From positions 1 to 8,323 of the forward strand of contig JAAYZI010000117.1 in NCBI GenBank assembly GCA_012514925.1: 8,323 nucleotides of DNA, given 5' to 3'. Of this stretch, positions 1-7,018 are shown piece after piece. The position numbers were made by a program, and so were the translations under genes. This stretch comes from Deltaproteobacteria bacterium. GTDB lineage: Bacteria; Bdellovibrionota_C; UBA2361; JAAYZI01. Under the pieces are notes generated by a model. It did not search any database. It saw nothing but the letters and a program-made list of their open reading frames with translations, and was not told the DNA's origin. Within the stretch, counting starts at the first letter, position 1. Every line of letters starts with the position of its first letter.

Positions 1-1
1 C

Positions 2-166
2 CGTGACCCCCAGGCGGGGCATTCTCGTTTTAGATTTCAGGGCGATTACCAAAAAATTTTTGGAATATCGCTGGCGACCGTTTTGATAAACCCACTCGAA
101 CTCGCGCTTTTTTTTGAGGCGCGCGCACGGAGGAAAGGCGAAAGGTCCTCGGATCTCCACTGCTAA
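2..166 (+). other. Open frame entering from the left edge, possible gene tail
   Basis: A 54-codon plus-strand frame is open from the window edge to a TAA at 164-166. Its translation holds a segment RFRFQGDYQKIFGI, then a hydrophobic stretch ending in LALFF, then a basic segment EARARRKGER. A membrane-like stretch followed by basic residues could be the end of a membrane protein. The pattern resembles the DUF898/YjgN family loosely (F.F.G.Y...I.L then an aromatic/basic ARxR segment), but the family's hallmark TLGIY is absent. It may be a degraded tail or a chance open frame, and the start lies outside the window. Confidence 0.15.
42..71. repeat. Interrupted inverted repeat (hairpin)
   Basis: The core is CCAAAAA-A-TTTTTGG at 49-63. 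It is flanked by GCGAT (42-46) and ATCGC (67-71), separated from the core by 2 and 3 unpaired bases. The whole can fold as a long, mostly AT hairpin. No T-run follows directly, so a terminator is not well supported, and its role is unknown. Confidence 0.3.
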
Positions 167-552
167 ACTAGATGTTTCACCAAGAGAGCTGGTTCCTTCA
201 GGAGCGCTAGCTTTTATAGTGGCCTTTTCGGCTGGTTGTGACCGAGATGCGGGCGCGTCCTTTGGCGCGGCGGCTGCTGAGAACCCCACGGCCCCCTTTG
301 GTGGACATGCGTTTTCTGAAGCCATGAGTAGTGCGTCTCGGCTTATTATGAGGAATATAACTTGGCTGCATAAATCACTAACATCCAACAAATACGAGGA
401 AAGTACGAGGTAGAACTTATAAATGTTTTTTTGGAAAAAAGCAAACTCACACCAGGGAACTCACAAGCCGGGACGGTCGAAATAAGCTGAAATATGCGCG
501 GCTTCTTAGACAGGCAACGCCCTAACCCTTAGGATAGCGCAATATATTGTTA

Positions 553-581
553 TTGCAAGCTATTTTATTAGCTTATATGAT
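553..581 (+). promoter_or_regulatory. Sigma70-like promoter of the exporter gene
   Basis: The -35 box TTGCAA (553-558, 4 of 6 to consensus) and the -10 box TATGAT (576-581, 5 of 6) are separated by exactly 17 bases. The predicted transcript start near 588 leaves a leader of about 64 bases before the GTG at 652. The promoter argues against the longest reading of the gene, which would begin at TTG 547 inside it. Confidence 0.5.
557..574. promoter_or_regulatory. Candidate operator inside the promoter spacer
   Basis: AAGCTA (557-562) and TAGCTT (569-574) form a perfect 6-base inverted repeat around six bases. The dyad lies between the -35 and -10 boxes, overlapping the last two bases of the -35. 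That is where a repressor would block polymerase. No regulator gene is visible nearby, so the binding protein is unknown. Confidence 0.3.
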
Positions 582-585
582 TGGG

Positions 586-617
586 TCCCGACCTAATATT
601 TCCCGACCTAGATATTT
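586..617. repeat. 15-base tandem repeat in the exporter leader
   Basis: TCCCGACCTA occurs at 586-595 and again at 601-610. The copies are followed by ATATT and GATATTT respectively, giving two near-identical tandem units. The repeat spans the predicted transcript start and early leader of the exporter mRNA, so it changes the 5' end of the transcript rather than the protein if the GTG start is right. Confidence 0.6.
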
Positions 618-634
618 ACTGCTGCAGGACAAAC

Positions 635-646
635 GGAGGCATAGGG
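635..646 (+). promoter_or_regulatory. Ribosome binding site that sets the exporter start
   Basis: GGAGG at 635-639 lies 12 bases before GTG 652, and AGGG at 643-646 lies 5 bases before it. Neither the upstream TTG 547 nor ATG 577 has a Shine-Dalgarno sequence, and ATG 670 has only a distant GGTGA. GTG 652 is therefore preferred. Confidence 0.45.
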
Positions 647-651
647 TTTCG

Positions 652-2943
652 GTGATACTCCTTTCAAAAATGATCCATTTTAGTACGCACCGCCCCCTCT
701 GTTCATTTCTGCTGTGCACCATTTTCGTCCTCTGTTTTGTAGTATTTATTCCGCAAGTTAAGTTAGTCAACAATGTCGATTATTTCTCCTTAGAAGACGA
801 GGATGCCGAGTTCCATCAGAAATTTAAGGCGCTTTTTGGTGGAGATGAATTTTTTATAATCGCGTTGGAGAAGGAAAATGTATTTACGGCTGACAACCTA
901 AGGGTGATCCGTGAGGTAACAGACGCCTTAGAAGCGCTGCCAGACATACGCCAGGTCAGAAGCCTGACTAATATAACGGACTTGATCGGCGAGGAAGACT
1001 CATTTGAAGTGCGACAACTTATTGAGGAGATTCCGGTTGGCGCTCAGGCGCTGTCGGATCTGCGGAAGCGGGCGCTTTCTAAGCCGCTTTACCTCAACAC
1101 CATCGTATCTAAGGACGGCCGGGTCGCTGGCATTTTAGTGTTTCCCTATGATCGCCCCCATGATGACGATTACCGCAAACATTTACTGGTCACAACCGAA
1201 CAGATTTTGGCGCCTTACCGGCAGGCAGGGCATCAATTTCATTTGGCGGGATTAACCACAATTAACTACGGCCTCAGCCGGATTATGCAGCGTGATATGT
1301 GGGTTTTCTTCCCGCTGTCGGCTTTGCTGATTATCGTGACGGTGCAGCTACTCTTTAGAAACTGGTGGATGACGTTGCTGGCATCAGTGGGGATCGGTAG
1401 TTGTGTGGCTACCATGTTTGGACTTTTCGGTCTGTGTGGGGTGCGTTTTAACAATCTCACCTGTGTGGTATTGCCGATTGCGATTTCCTTAGCGTTGGCA
1501 GATGCCGTGCATATATTCTCGCACTTAGAGAAAAAAGAGCTGGAGGGCGACGAACCAGACTTTATAGTCTTGGAGCGCATACTAAATATAGTAGTGAAGC
1601 CGTGCCTCCTAACGTCTCTCACCACAGCCTTGGGTTTTCTGTCGGTTATGGTGAGTAGTCTTCCGGCCATGCGGGACTTTGCTTTTATGGCTTCAGCGTC
1701 CACGGTCTTCGAATTTTTATTCTCCTTTTTTATGTTGCCGCCTTTAATTTTGTTTGTAGGTGTACACCGTGTGTTCTGTGATTTTATCACGATCAGGCGT
1801 GGCCCCAGCTTGACGGGTTTGTTCACCTCGCTGTGGGGTTTTATTGTACGTAATCGAGCGGCGATTTTAATTACGTCCCTGGGGCTTGCGCTAAGTGGGG
1901 CTTGGTTTATGACGAAAGTTCTCGTTGAGACTGACATCTTGGGGTACTTTAAACCGTCAAATCCGGTGCATCGTGAGATTACTTTTCTCGAAGAGAGGAT
2001 GGGCGGCGTGGCTACTTTAGATATCTCGCTTGAGGCCCCTGAGCCGGATGGTTTTAAAGAGCCTGCGAATCTGCGTACACTTGATGAGTTGGGGAAGTTC
2101 GCAAAAGGCCTTGAAGGTGTTGATCATGTCACTTCGTTTGCTGATTTTATCAAGGAAATGAACCAGGCCTTCCATGCCGAGGATCCGGCCTATGAACGGC
2201 TGCCGGATTCGCGCGATGCGGTTGAGCAGTACCTGCTGCTGTATGATTCGGATGAGACCGATGATTTTATTACGCCTGACTACCGGCACGCGCGTATAGC
2301 GTTACGGCTTTCAAGTCACAATACCCGTAACCAGCGGCAAGTTATTGACGAGTTGCGCCGTTATATCGCGCAGTCGCACGCTTCTTCTGAGCTTTCGATT
2401 CGTTTAACCGGGCATGCCGTTAATTATGTAAATGTCGCTAATCTAATGGTAGACAACCAGATCTGGTCTTTTGCAACCGCAGTGCTGACAATTGGTTTTG
2501 TGATGATTGTGTCGTTGAGATCTCTTAGCATAGGACTGCTCAGTTTGGTTCCTAATTTTTTCCCCATATTCCTGAACTTTGGTTTAATGGGGCTTTTTCG
2601 TATTCCACTCGATACTGGCACAGTTATGATTGCGGCGGTGGCTTTAGGCATCGCCTGTGATGATACAATTCACTTTCTTTCGCGCTACTTAGATTTGCGC
2701 AAGCAAGGCGTGTCCATCATGCAAGCGCTGCCTCAGGTTATTTCCAGTCAGGGCCGCGCCATATTTGCAAATTCTGTAATCCTGACGGTTGGATTTGGTG
2801 TGCTTACCTTTGGAAGCTTCGTACCTGTCATGCACTTTGGAATCTTAAGTACGATTATCATGGCTATTGCGATGTGGGCCGATGTGCTTATGCTTCCGGC
2901 GCTGATGATTTGTAATGTGCGGATAGGTGCTGATGATTTGTAA
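652..2943 (+). CDS. RND/MMPL-superfamily inner-membrane exporter
   Basis: This is a 763-residue polytopic protein of the MMPL/RND family (the predicted-exporter type of COG1033). It has the duplicated architecture of the family: one membrane helix (about residues 16-35), a large periplasmic loop (about 36-217), five helices (217-370), then a seventh helix (403-422), a second loop (423-603) and five helices (604-751). The fourth helix of each half carries the family's acidic/His signature, ADAVHIF near 283-289 and CDDTIHFLSRY near 669-679, where the Asp residues are expected to take part in proton relay. Family members use proton-motive force to move lipids or other hydrophobic molecules out of the inner membrane; the substrate here is unknown. 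No membrane-fusion protein, outer-membrane factor or LolA-like partner lies in the window. The GTG start is inferred from the promoter and GGAGG site; ATG 670 is the alternative. The C-terminal residues have been rewritten by a 28-base duplication. Confidence 0.88.
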   Translation: MILLSKMIHFSTHRPLCSFLLCTIFVLCFVVFIPQVKLVNNVDYFSLEDEDAEFHQKFKALFGGDEFFIIALEKENVFTADNLRVIREVTDALEALPDIRQVRSLTNITDLIGEEDSFEVRQLIEEIPVGAQALSDLRKRALSKPLYLNTIVSKDGRVAGILVFPYDRPHDDDYRKHLLVTTEQILAPYRQAGHQFHLAGLTTINYGLSRIMQRDMWVFFPLSALLIIVTVQLLFRNWWMTLLASVGIGSCVATMFGLFGLCGVRFNNLTCVVLPIAISLALADAVHIFSHLEKKELEGDEPDFIVLERILNIVVKPCLLTSLTTALGFLSVMVSSLPAMRDFAFMASASTVFEFLFSFFMLPPLILFVGVHRVFCDFITIRRGPSLTGLFTSLWGFIVRNRAAILITSLGLALSGAWFMTKVLVETDILGYFKPSNPVHREITFLEERMGGVATLDISLEAPEPDGFKEPANLRTLDELGKFAKGLEGVDHVTSFADFIKEMNQAFHAEDPAYERLPDSRDAVEQYLLLYDSDETDDFITPDYRHARIALRLSSHNTRNQRQVIDELRRYIAQSHASSELSIRLTGHAVNYVNVANLMVDNQIWSFATAVLTIGFVMIVSLRSLSIGLLSLVPNFFPIFLNFGLMGLFRIPLDTGTVMIAAVALGIACDDTIHFLSRYLDLRKQGVSIMQALPQVISSQGRAIFANSVILTVGFGVLTFGSFVPVMHFGILSTIIMAIAMWADVLMLPALMICNVRIGADDL

Positions 2944-2956
2944 CGTGAGGATGGCT
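2901..2956. repeat. 28-base imperfect tandem duplication over the exporter stop codon
   Basis: Unit 1 (2901-2928) and unit 2 (2929-2956) match at 24 of 28 positions, including the first 15 bases GCTGATGATTTGTAA. Because 28 is not a multiple of three, the first copy reads into the second in a shifted frame and stops at 2941-2943. In the original frame the second copy would encode LMICNVRMADS and stop at 2963-2965. The present ending is LMICNVRIGADDL, so the duplication replaced the last few residues. Confidence 0.8.
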
Positions 2957-2965
2957 GATTCATAA

Positions 2966-3053
2966 TTTTCATAACTTTGCTGGATTACCGGCTCCACAGC
3001 CTGTCCAGACGCGCTGCGGTATCATCCGCATCCGGATCTTTCGATGCTTCGAG
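2966..3053. other. Short gap between convergent genes
   Basis: This spacer separates two convergent genes. The only structures seen are a weak 5-base stem TGCGG (3015-3019) with CCGCA (3026-3030) around TATCAT, and the palindrome ATCCGGAT at 3030-3037. There is no T-run on either strand, so I do not call an intrinsic terminator. Confidence 0.4.
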
Positions 3054-3440
3054 TTAGTAACCAAGCGACCCCGGCAATCTTCCCAGTACCAGATAAATCG
3101 CTTGCTGACTTTCATCATTCAAACCAAAGGCTAGATATAACGGCGCAATTGGAGTGTCCACTCCGAGAAATACCGACCCGGCCGTAATCAGCGCATAGCT
3201 GCCTAAAATGGGAGTATCAGTATGGATGGTTGCTAGCTCCAGCGAAGCTCCGCCGTATATTCCACCGCCGAAGAGGCTGGAACCTAGGGAGGCTAGCTTG
3301 TTGTAAAACACCGCCCTGCCTATGGCGTAGTTGTTGGCAGTGACGGTGTCCGAAGAGAACCCTGAGAGGTTCAGGAATCCACCTAACACTGACGAGTGCT
3401 CAAGCGGAACTTGATCGGGACTCCAGCCGAAGGCACCCCC
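3054..3440 (-). pseudogene. Frame-shifted 3' end of the patatin/PlpD lipase gene (last barrel strands)
   Basis: This minus-strand frame continues the lipase gene after a one-base loss in the run of five C at 3436-3440 (G5 on the coding strand). Read from the G run it gives GAFGWSPDQVPLEHSSVLGG, then FLNLSGF, then barrel strands with LYLAFGLND and finally IYLVLGR before the C-terminal Tyr. GGFLNLSG is a strongly conserved block near the end of PlpD-type and other Omp85-like barrels, so it cannot be an independent gene. It has no start signal of its own; the ATG at 3387-3389 falls within the conserved block. Restoring one base joins it smoothly to the upstream part and gives a protein of about 744 residues, close to the usual family length. 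The lesion may be a real mutation, a switchable homopolymer, or a sequencing or assembly error. Confidence 0.85.
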
Positions 3441-5287
3441 AACAGGAGGGTGTTGCTTTCAAAGGTAAGTGGCAGCGAGAAGCCGCCATTTAGCAGTCCG
3501 AAGTTATCATCAGCGCCTAACTCTTCGGTGCTCTGCCAATATTCCAGCCTGACTCTAGCGCCTAAAGTTGGAAAATCAGGTTGATCGAGGGAGTCATAGG
3601 AGATACCGCCGCCGACCGCGCTGGTATCAAAGTTAAATTGTGGGAGGTTTGAATCCCCGATGCTGCGAGAAAATCGTCCGTGTCCGCGCGTGATACCGGT
3701 GAAGATTTCGCCGTCATTGGTGAGTTCCCGGCCGAAACGTAAAACTCCTCTCCCGGCGGAGCGGTTATACTCGGCGATAACGTCATTATCCTGACGCACA
3801 AAAATACTGTCCCGTCCGATTTCAGCTTTCGGCGCTATGAACCAAGGGCTCCCGACTCCCAAGGGTTGATACAGCTCACCAGACAACCCCAAGTTTCGTC
3901 CGATGCTGGCTTTGGTTTCCCAGTAGCTCTGGTAGCGATTCATAAATACGTGTCGGTACGCTGCTGCCAGAGTATAGGTGCTTTCTTTGTCAAAATCGTC
4001 CTGCAGGGAGGCGCCAAAGCGCAAATAATTCTTCCACCATGGTTTTTCATCGGCAGTAATGATTACGCCGTGTTTACCCTGCTCCTCAGTCAGGGTGTAA
4101 CGTACTTGCTTGAATGTCCCCAATTTGTGCACCTGGTTGACATCAGTTTCGATCTGGCGGCGGTCAAAAGCCTGCCCCGGCTTGGTGGTAATGCGTTTTT
4201 CGATCAAAGCGTCTGGCACCGATGAATTATTTTGGATGCGCACAAACTCGAGCAGTGGCGAAGTCTCAGGTTTTCCTAGGCGTGTGGCCTGAAAGGTTTG
4301 ATAGGGTTCGGGCTGCTGGGAGAGTCCGCGCAGCCGCGGAATCGCCGCCCGCGCCGCTTCCTCTCCAAGCGCCATGATTTCTTTAGCTTTGACGAAGTCG
4401 GTGGGAGAGTAGCCCTTAAGGTCGGGAGCGATTAGGATATCTTTTTTTGTAAGTCTGGCGCGCTGCAACTTGGAGTTTTGATCCAAAAGCAGAGAGATCA
4501 TCTGGCTGGCGATAGCCAACGGGTTGGTGAGTTCGTCGGCTTTTTTAAAGTCGGCATACAATTCCACGGCGATAATTACGTCTACGCCGTATGCCTGCGC
4601 GACGCTTACCGGCAAGTTATTGGCGATGCCGCCGTCTACCAGTTTGTGGCCGTCGAGATCCACCGGCACAAAAGCGCCTGGCACCGACATACTGGCGCGC
4701 GCTGCGATGGACAGATCCCCTTTGTCGATTACCACGGCCTCGCCGTTTTCAATATCAGCTGCGACCGCCCGGAAGGGAATCGGGAGGTTATCAAAATTCA
4801 CCGGAGTAGGGACTTTGGCGTAGAGTTCTTGAAGTACCGGCATGAGGTTCTGCCCTTCAATGATAGCCATAGGCACAATCGCTCTGCCGTCCTGAATGCT
4901 GAGCTTGCCATCGCCCACAACTTCTCTGTCGCGGCCACCTTTAAAACGGTAAGGTAACTCCTGGCGGGAGGGACCGTCGCTGAAGATTGTATTCCAATCG
5001 GTGCTCGTCAGCACATGTTCCATTTCATCTACTGTTCGCCCTGAAGCATAGGCTGCGCCCACGAGCGCGCCCATGCTAGTGCCAGTAATAAAGTCGACCT
5101 GAATACGCTGCTCTTCCAGCACTTTAATTACACCGACATGCGCGGCACCTAGTGCTCCACCGCCGGCCAACACCAGTCCTACTTTCGGGCGTTTTTTTAT
5201 CGAGTCGGCCTCGACAGACTTCACAAAAAATAGGAGCGAGAACGCTGTAAAAAGAATGGAGGTAAGCAAGGAAGGGTGTTGATGCAT
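3383..5287 (-). CDS. Patatin-like phospholipase with POTRA domain and outer-membrane barrel (PlpD type, type Vd secretion), frameshifted near its end
   Basis: Residues 1-27 are a Sec signal peptide with a likely cut after VEA. A patatin domain follows, with oxyanion-loop GGGALG (42-47), nucleophile GTSMG (Ser71) and catalytic Asp in DGG (Asp218), so the Ser-Asp dyad is intact. A POTRA-like domain spans about 347-415, and an Omp85-like 16-strand-type barrel begins near 419. In the known PlpD family the barrel sits in the outer membrane and the lipase domain is exported through it to act on phospholipids. The start at ATG 5285-5287 is favoured by GGGAG five bases upstream; longer readings to TTG 5362 lack this. 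This frame ends early at 3383-3385 after 634 residues. The final residues (VPSAGVPIKFRLSTRQC) are out of frame, because the true end, with the GGFLNLSG block, lies in the other frame (3054-3440). Without those last strands the barrel would probably not close or be recognised by the Bam machinery. Confidence 0.88.
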   Translation of the reverse strand: MHQHPSLLTSILFTAFSLLFFVKSVEADSIKKRPKVGLVLAGGGALGAAHVGVIKVLEEQRIQVDFITGTSMGALVGAAYASGRTVDEMEHVLTSTDWNTIFSDGPSRQELPYRFKGGRDREVVGDGKLSIQDGRAIVPMAIIEGQNLMPVLQELYAKVPTPVNFDNLPIPFRAVAADIENGEAVVIDKGDLSIAARASMSVPGAFVPVDLDGHKLVDGGIANNLPVSVAQAYGVDVIIAVELYADFKKADELTNPLAIASQMISLLLDQNSKLQRARLTKKDILIAPDLKGYSPTDFVKAKEIMALGEEAARAAIPRLRGLSQQPEPYQTFQATRLGKPETSPLLEFVRIQNNSSVPDALIEKRITTKPGQAFDRRQIETDVNQVHKLGTFKQVRYTLTEEQGKHGVIITADEKPWWKNYLRFGASLQDDFDKESTYTLAAAYRHVFMNRYQSYWETKASIGRNLGLSGELYQPLGVGSPWFIAPKAEIGRDSIFVRQDNDVIAEYNRSAGRGVLRFGRELTNDGEIFTGITRGHGRFSRSIGDSNLPQFNFDTSAVGGGISYDSLDQPDFPTLGARVRLEYWQSTEELGADDNFGLLNGGFSLPLTFESNTLLLGVPSAGVPIKFRLSTRQC

Positions 5288-5540
5288 GGGGTCTCCCGTT
5301 ACAATAAGTCGCGGCATTTTAGGGGAATGCAGCGTATTAGAAAAGAGGCTTAAAATATGCAATAGAGATATTTTCGTATCCGTTCTAAATGGCTGATTTT
5401 TTCTGGAATCTCGATAAAGACTGGCGACGACCTCTCGATATGGCCCTGACTAGCGAACTATGCGTTATGAGAGCTTTGCGCGAGATATGCATATGTGACA
5501 AGGTTTAATAAAAGCCCGACTAATCTGGACAGTGTATGTC
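5288..5540. promoter_or_regulatory. Divergent intergenic region between the lipase and the fapA-like gene
   Basis: This region must hold the promoters for both directions. For the lipase (minus strand), TAAAAT at 5316-5321 is a 5-of-6 match to a -10 box about 28 bases before the ATG, with no convincing -35 box. For the plus-strand unit, the AT-rich TTTAATAAAA (5504-5513) could contain a -10 element, again without a clear -35. Two further elements could be regulator sites: the direct repeat TCTCGATA at 5409-5416 and 5433-5440 (24 bases apart), and the palindrome ATATGCATAT at 5485-5494. Confidence 0.3.
5293..5297 (-). promoter_or_regulatory. Ribosome binding site of the lipase gene
   Basis: On the minus strand GGGAG lies five bases before ATG 5287. 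It decides the start among several in-frame candidates, and the resulting protein begins directly with a clean signal peptide. Confidence 0.7.
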
Positions 5541-7016
5541 ATGACGCAGTTGTTTAATGAAAAAAATGAAAAGCTGGTTTTACGGGCCGAGCTTAGCCCT
5601 GATAGGCTAAAACTTTTTATCGACGTCGAGCCACTGGTTAAGGGAGGAGTGCAACGGGATGATTTGTTGGTGCCTCTGAAGCGGAGGATCTCAGGCGGTG
5701 AGTTTGATCTTGGGGTGATTGACGATATTGTTAAGAACCTCAATCAGGGTCGTAAAGTCGAGCGGCGCCGCGTCTTAAAGGGCCGCGAGGCCATAGATGG
5801 TGCTGACGGAAAATTGGTGCTGTTGGTTAGAAAGTTTGCCGAGCGCGGTGCCGCCAAAATCGATGACCGCGGCTTTGCCGATTTTGCTGAACTTAATCTC
5901 TTCGAGAATATTCGGGCCGGTCAGGTTGTGGCGCGGCTTTATGCGCCTAAGCCTGGGAAGGATGGGGTTGATGCTCTTGGTAAGCCTCTGCGCTCCCGAC
6001 AGGGCAAACCGTTTAGGCCTTCTCTAGACAAGAGTCTTGAACTTCAAGGTGGGCAGGATGGTTATCAAAAAATAGTAGCGCTTAAAGACGGCTTGCTTAG
6101 CGAAGATGCGGGGAAACTCTTGATTTCAGATGTTCTGACTCTAAAGGGTGATTTAGGGTTTCGTTCCGGCAATGTAAATTTTATTGGGACAGTTATAGTT
6201 AGAGGCGATGTCCTACAGGGCTTCGTGCTAAGAGCTCAAAGGGGAGTGGAGGTGATGGGCGCAGTTCGCGGCGACGTGGTTTGCAGCGCTGGTGCGGTAC
6301 AAGTTAAAGGTTTTATCTATGGAGAGGGAGGAGGCAAGGTCGTTTGCGCAAAAGGGCTAAGCGCTATGGGATTGGAAAAGGCGCGTGTGGAAAGTGGTGG
6401 TGATGTGGTGTTGGTTAAGGAAGCGCGCGCCAGCTTGATTATGACTAAGGCATCACTTTTTTTAAATACGGGCAGGTTGCTTGGGGGCGAAACTCGCGTA
6501 ACGCGCGGGGTGCAGGCCAAATATATCGGAACTCGTACGGCTTTGCGGACGTTGATCGTTTTGTGCAGTGATGTTGAGGCTGGATCGGAGTATCTGGAGA
6601 TTCAGGAGCGGTTACGGAGCCATGACCGGGCGCGAGCGCTGCTTAAGCTTCATCTTGGGCCTTTGGCTGAGAACCGCACTCGCTTGAGCCTCCTACAACC
6701 TTCTCACCGCGAGAAACTTTCGAAATTGCTTTCCAAGTTGGATGAGGTTGAGGCTAGTGCAGTGGCGTTGCGGAAGAAGCGCGAGGAGATGCTGGCGCAA
6801 GCTAAATCGTCGTCAACATGGCAGGTTAATTTTTTGTCCACTTTGCATCAGGGTGTTCAGGTGAAATCCCAGGGTGAGGTTTATACGCCGGAGGCAGATA
6901 TGCCGGGACCGGCTAGCATTGAAGTTGCGGGTGATTCAAAAGTTTTCACCTTAGTTGAATATAAGGAGCTTCCTGCACTGGTTTGGCCCGATCAAGATAG
7001 TCAAGGAGGAAAGTGA
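5541..7016 (+). CDS. FapA-family (DUF342) protein with beta-helix core and coiled coil
   Basis: This 491-residue soluble protein has the three-part plan of FapA/DUF342 proteins. The N-terminal domain (about 1-195) contains the family-typical P..G.DG...GK motif (PKPGKDGVDALGKP near 138-149). A right-handed beta-helix follows (about 197-345), with repeated G-D-V and V-x-G turns such as GNVNFIGTVIVRGDV and EVMGAVRGDVV. A charged helical segment, probably a coiled coil, spans about 350-425, and a short C-terminal beta region ends the protein. FapA proteins have been linked to flagellar assembly and polar localisation in Vibrio, but many members stand away from flagellar genes, as here, so the role is open. 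There is no signal peptide or membrane helix. ATG 5541 is preferred to GTG 5532, although only a weak TGGAC precedes it. The next gene starts two bases after its stop, and its binding site lies inside this gene's last codons. Confidence 0.82.
   Translation: MTQLFNEKNEKLVLRAELSPDRLKLFIDVEPLVKGGVQRDDLLVPLKRRISGGEFDLGVIDDIVKNLNQGRKVERRRVLKGREAIDGADGKLVLLVRKFAERGAAKIDDRGFADFAELNLFENIRAGQVVARLYAPKPGKDGVDALGKPLRSRQGKPFRPSLDKSLELQGGQDGYQKIVALKDGLLSEDAGKLLISDVLTLKGDLGFRSGNVNFIGTVIVRGDVLQGFVLRAQRGVEVMGAVRGDVVCSAGAVQVKGFIYGEGGGKVVCAKGLSAMGLEKARVESGGDVVLVKEARASLIMTKASLFLNTGRLLGGETRVTRGVQAKYIGTRTALRTLIVLCSDVEAGSEYLEIQERLRSHDRARALLKLHLGPLAENRTRLSLLQPSHREKLSKLLSKLDEVEASAVALRKKREEMLAQAKSSSTWQVNFLSTLHQGVQVKSQGEVYTPEADMPGPASIEVAGDSKVFTLVEYKELPALVWPDQDSQGGK
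7003..7010 (+). promoter_or_regulatory. Strong ribosome binding site inside the end of the fapA-like gene
   Basis: AAGGAGGA lies eight bases before ATG 7019 and only two before GTG 7013. Spacing favours ATG 7019. The site sits within the last codons of the upstream gene, which encode QGGK, so ribosomes finishing that gene would deliver translation to the next one. Confidence 0.75.
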
Positions 7017-7018
7017 GT

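Larger units (their letters stand above)
1..552. other. Left-edge region without a confident gene
   Basis: No gene could be supported in this stretch. A 99-residue plus-strand frame (TTG at 114 to stop at 413) contains a weakly lipoprotein-like FSAGC motif near residue 42. It has no ribosome binding site, a poor start codon and no recognisable domain, so I treat it as chance. The sequence from 414 to 546 is AT-rich. It carries an 8-base direct repeat AACTCACA at 444-451 and 458-465 (period 14), and a T7-GG-A6 inverted stretch at 426-440. This could be the intergenic space downstream of a gene lying to the left. Confidence 0.5.

Noticed and set aside
114..413. 99-residue frame with an FSAGC lipobox-like motif
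   Set aside because: It has a TTG start without a ribosome binding site, Ser rather than Leu/Val/Ile at lipobox position -3, a signal region that would be unusually long, and no known domain.
547..651. Longer exporter start at TTG 547 or ATG 577
   Set aside because: These lie in or next to a good promoter, lack a ribosome binding site, and add residues with a tandem-repeat sequence before the first membrane helix.
1266..1937. 223-residue minus-strand frame opposite the exporter
   Set aside because: It is a shadow of the membrane-helix coding sequence, with no domain of its own.
4478..4957. 159-residue plus-strand frame opposite the lipase
   Set aside because: It lies antisense to the conserved patatin domain. 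Catalytic motifs and codon structure support the minus strand.
5288..5362. Longer lipase start at TTG 5362 or ATG 5317
   Set aside because: ATG 5287 has GGGAG at ideal spacing and begins a clean signal peptide. The longer forms would bury it behind 10 to 25 extra residues.
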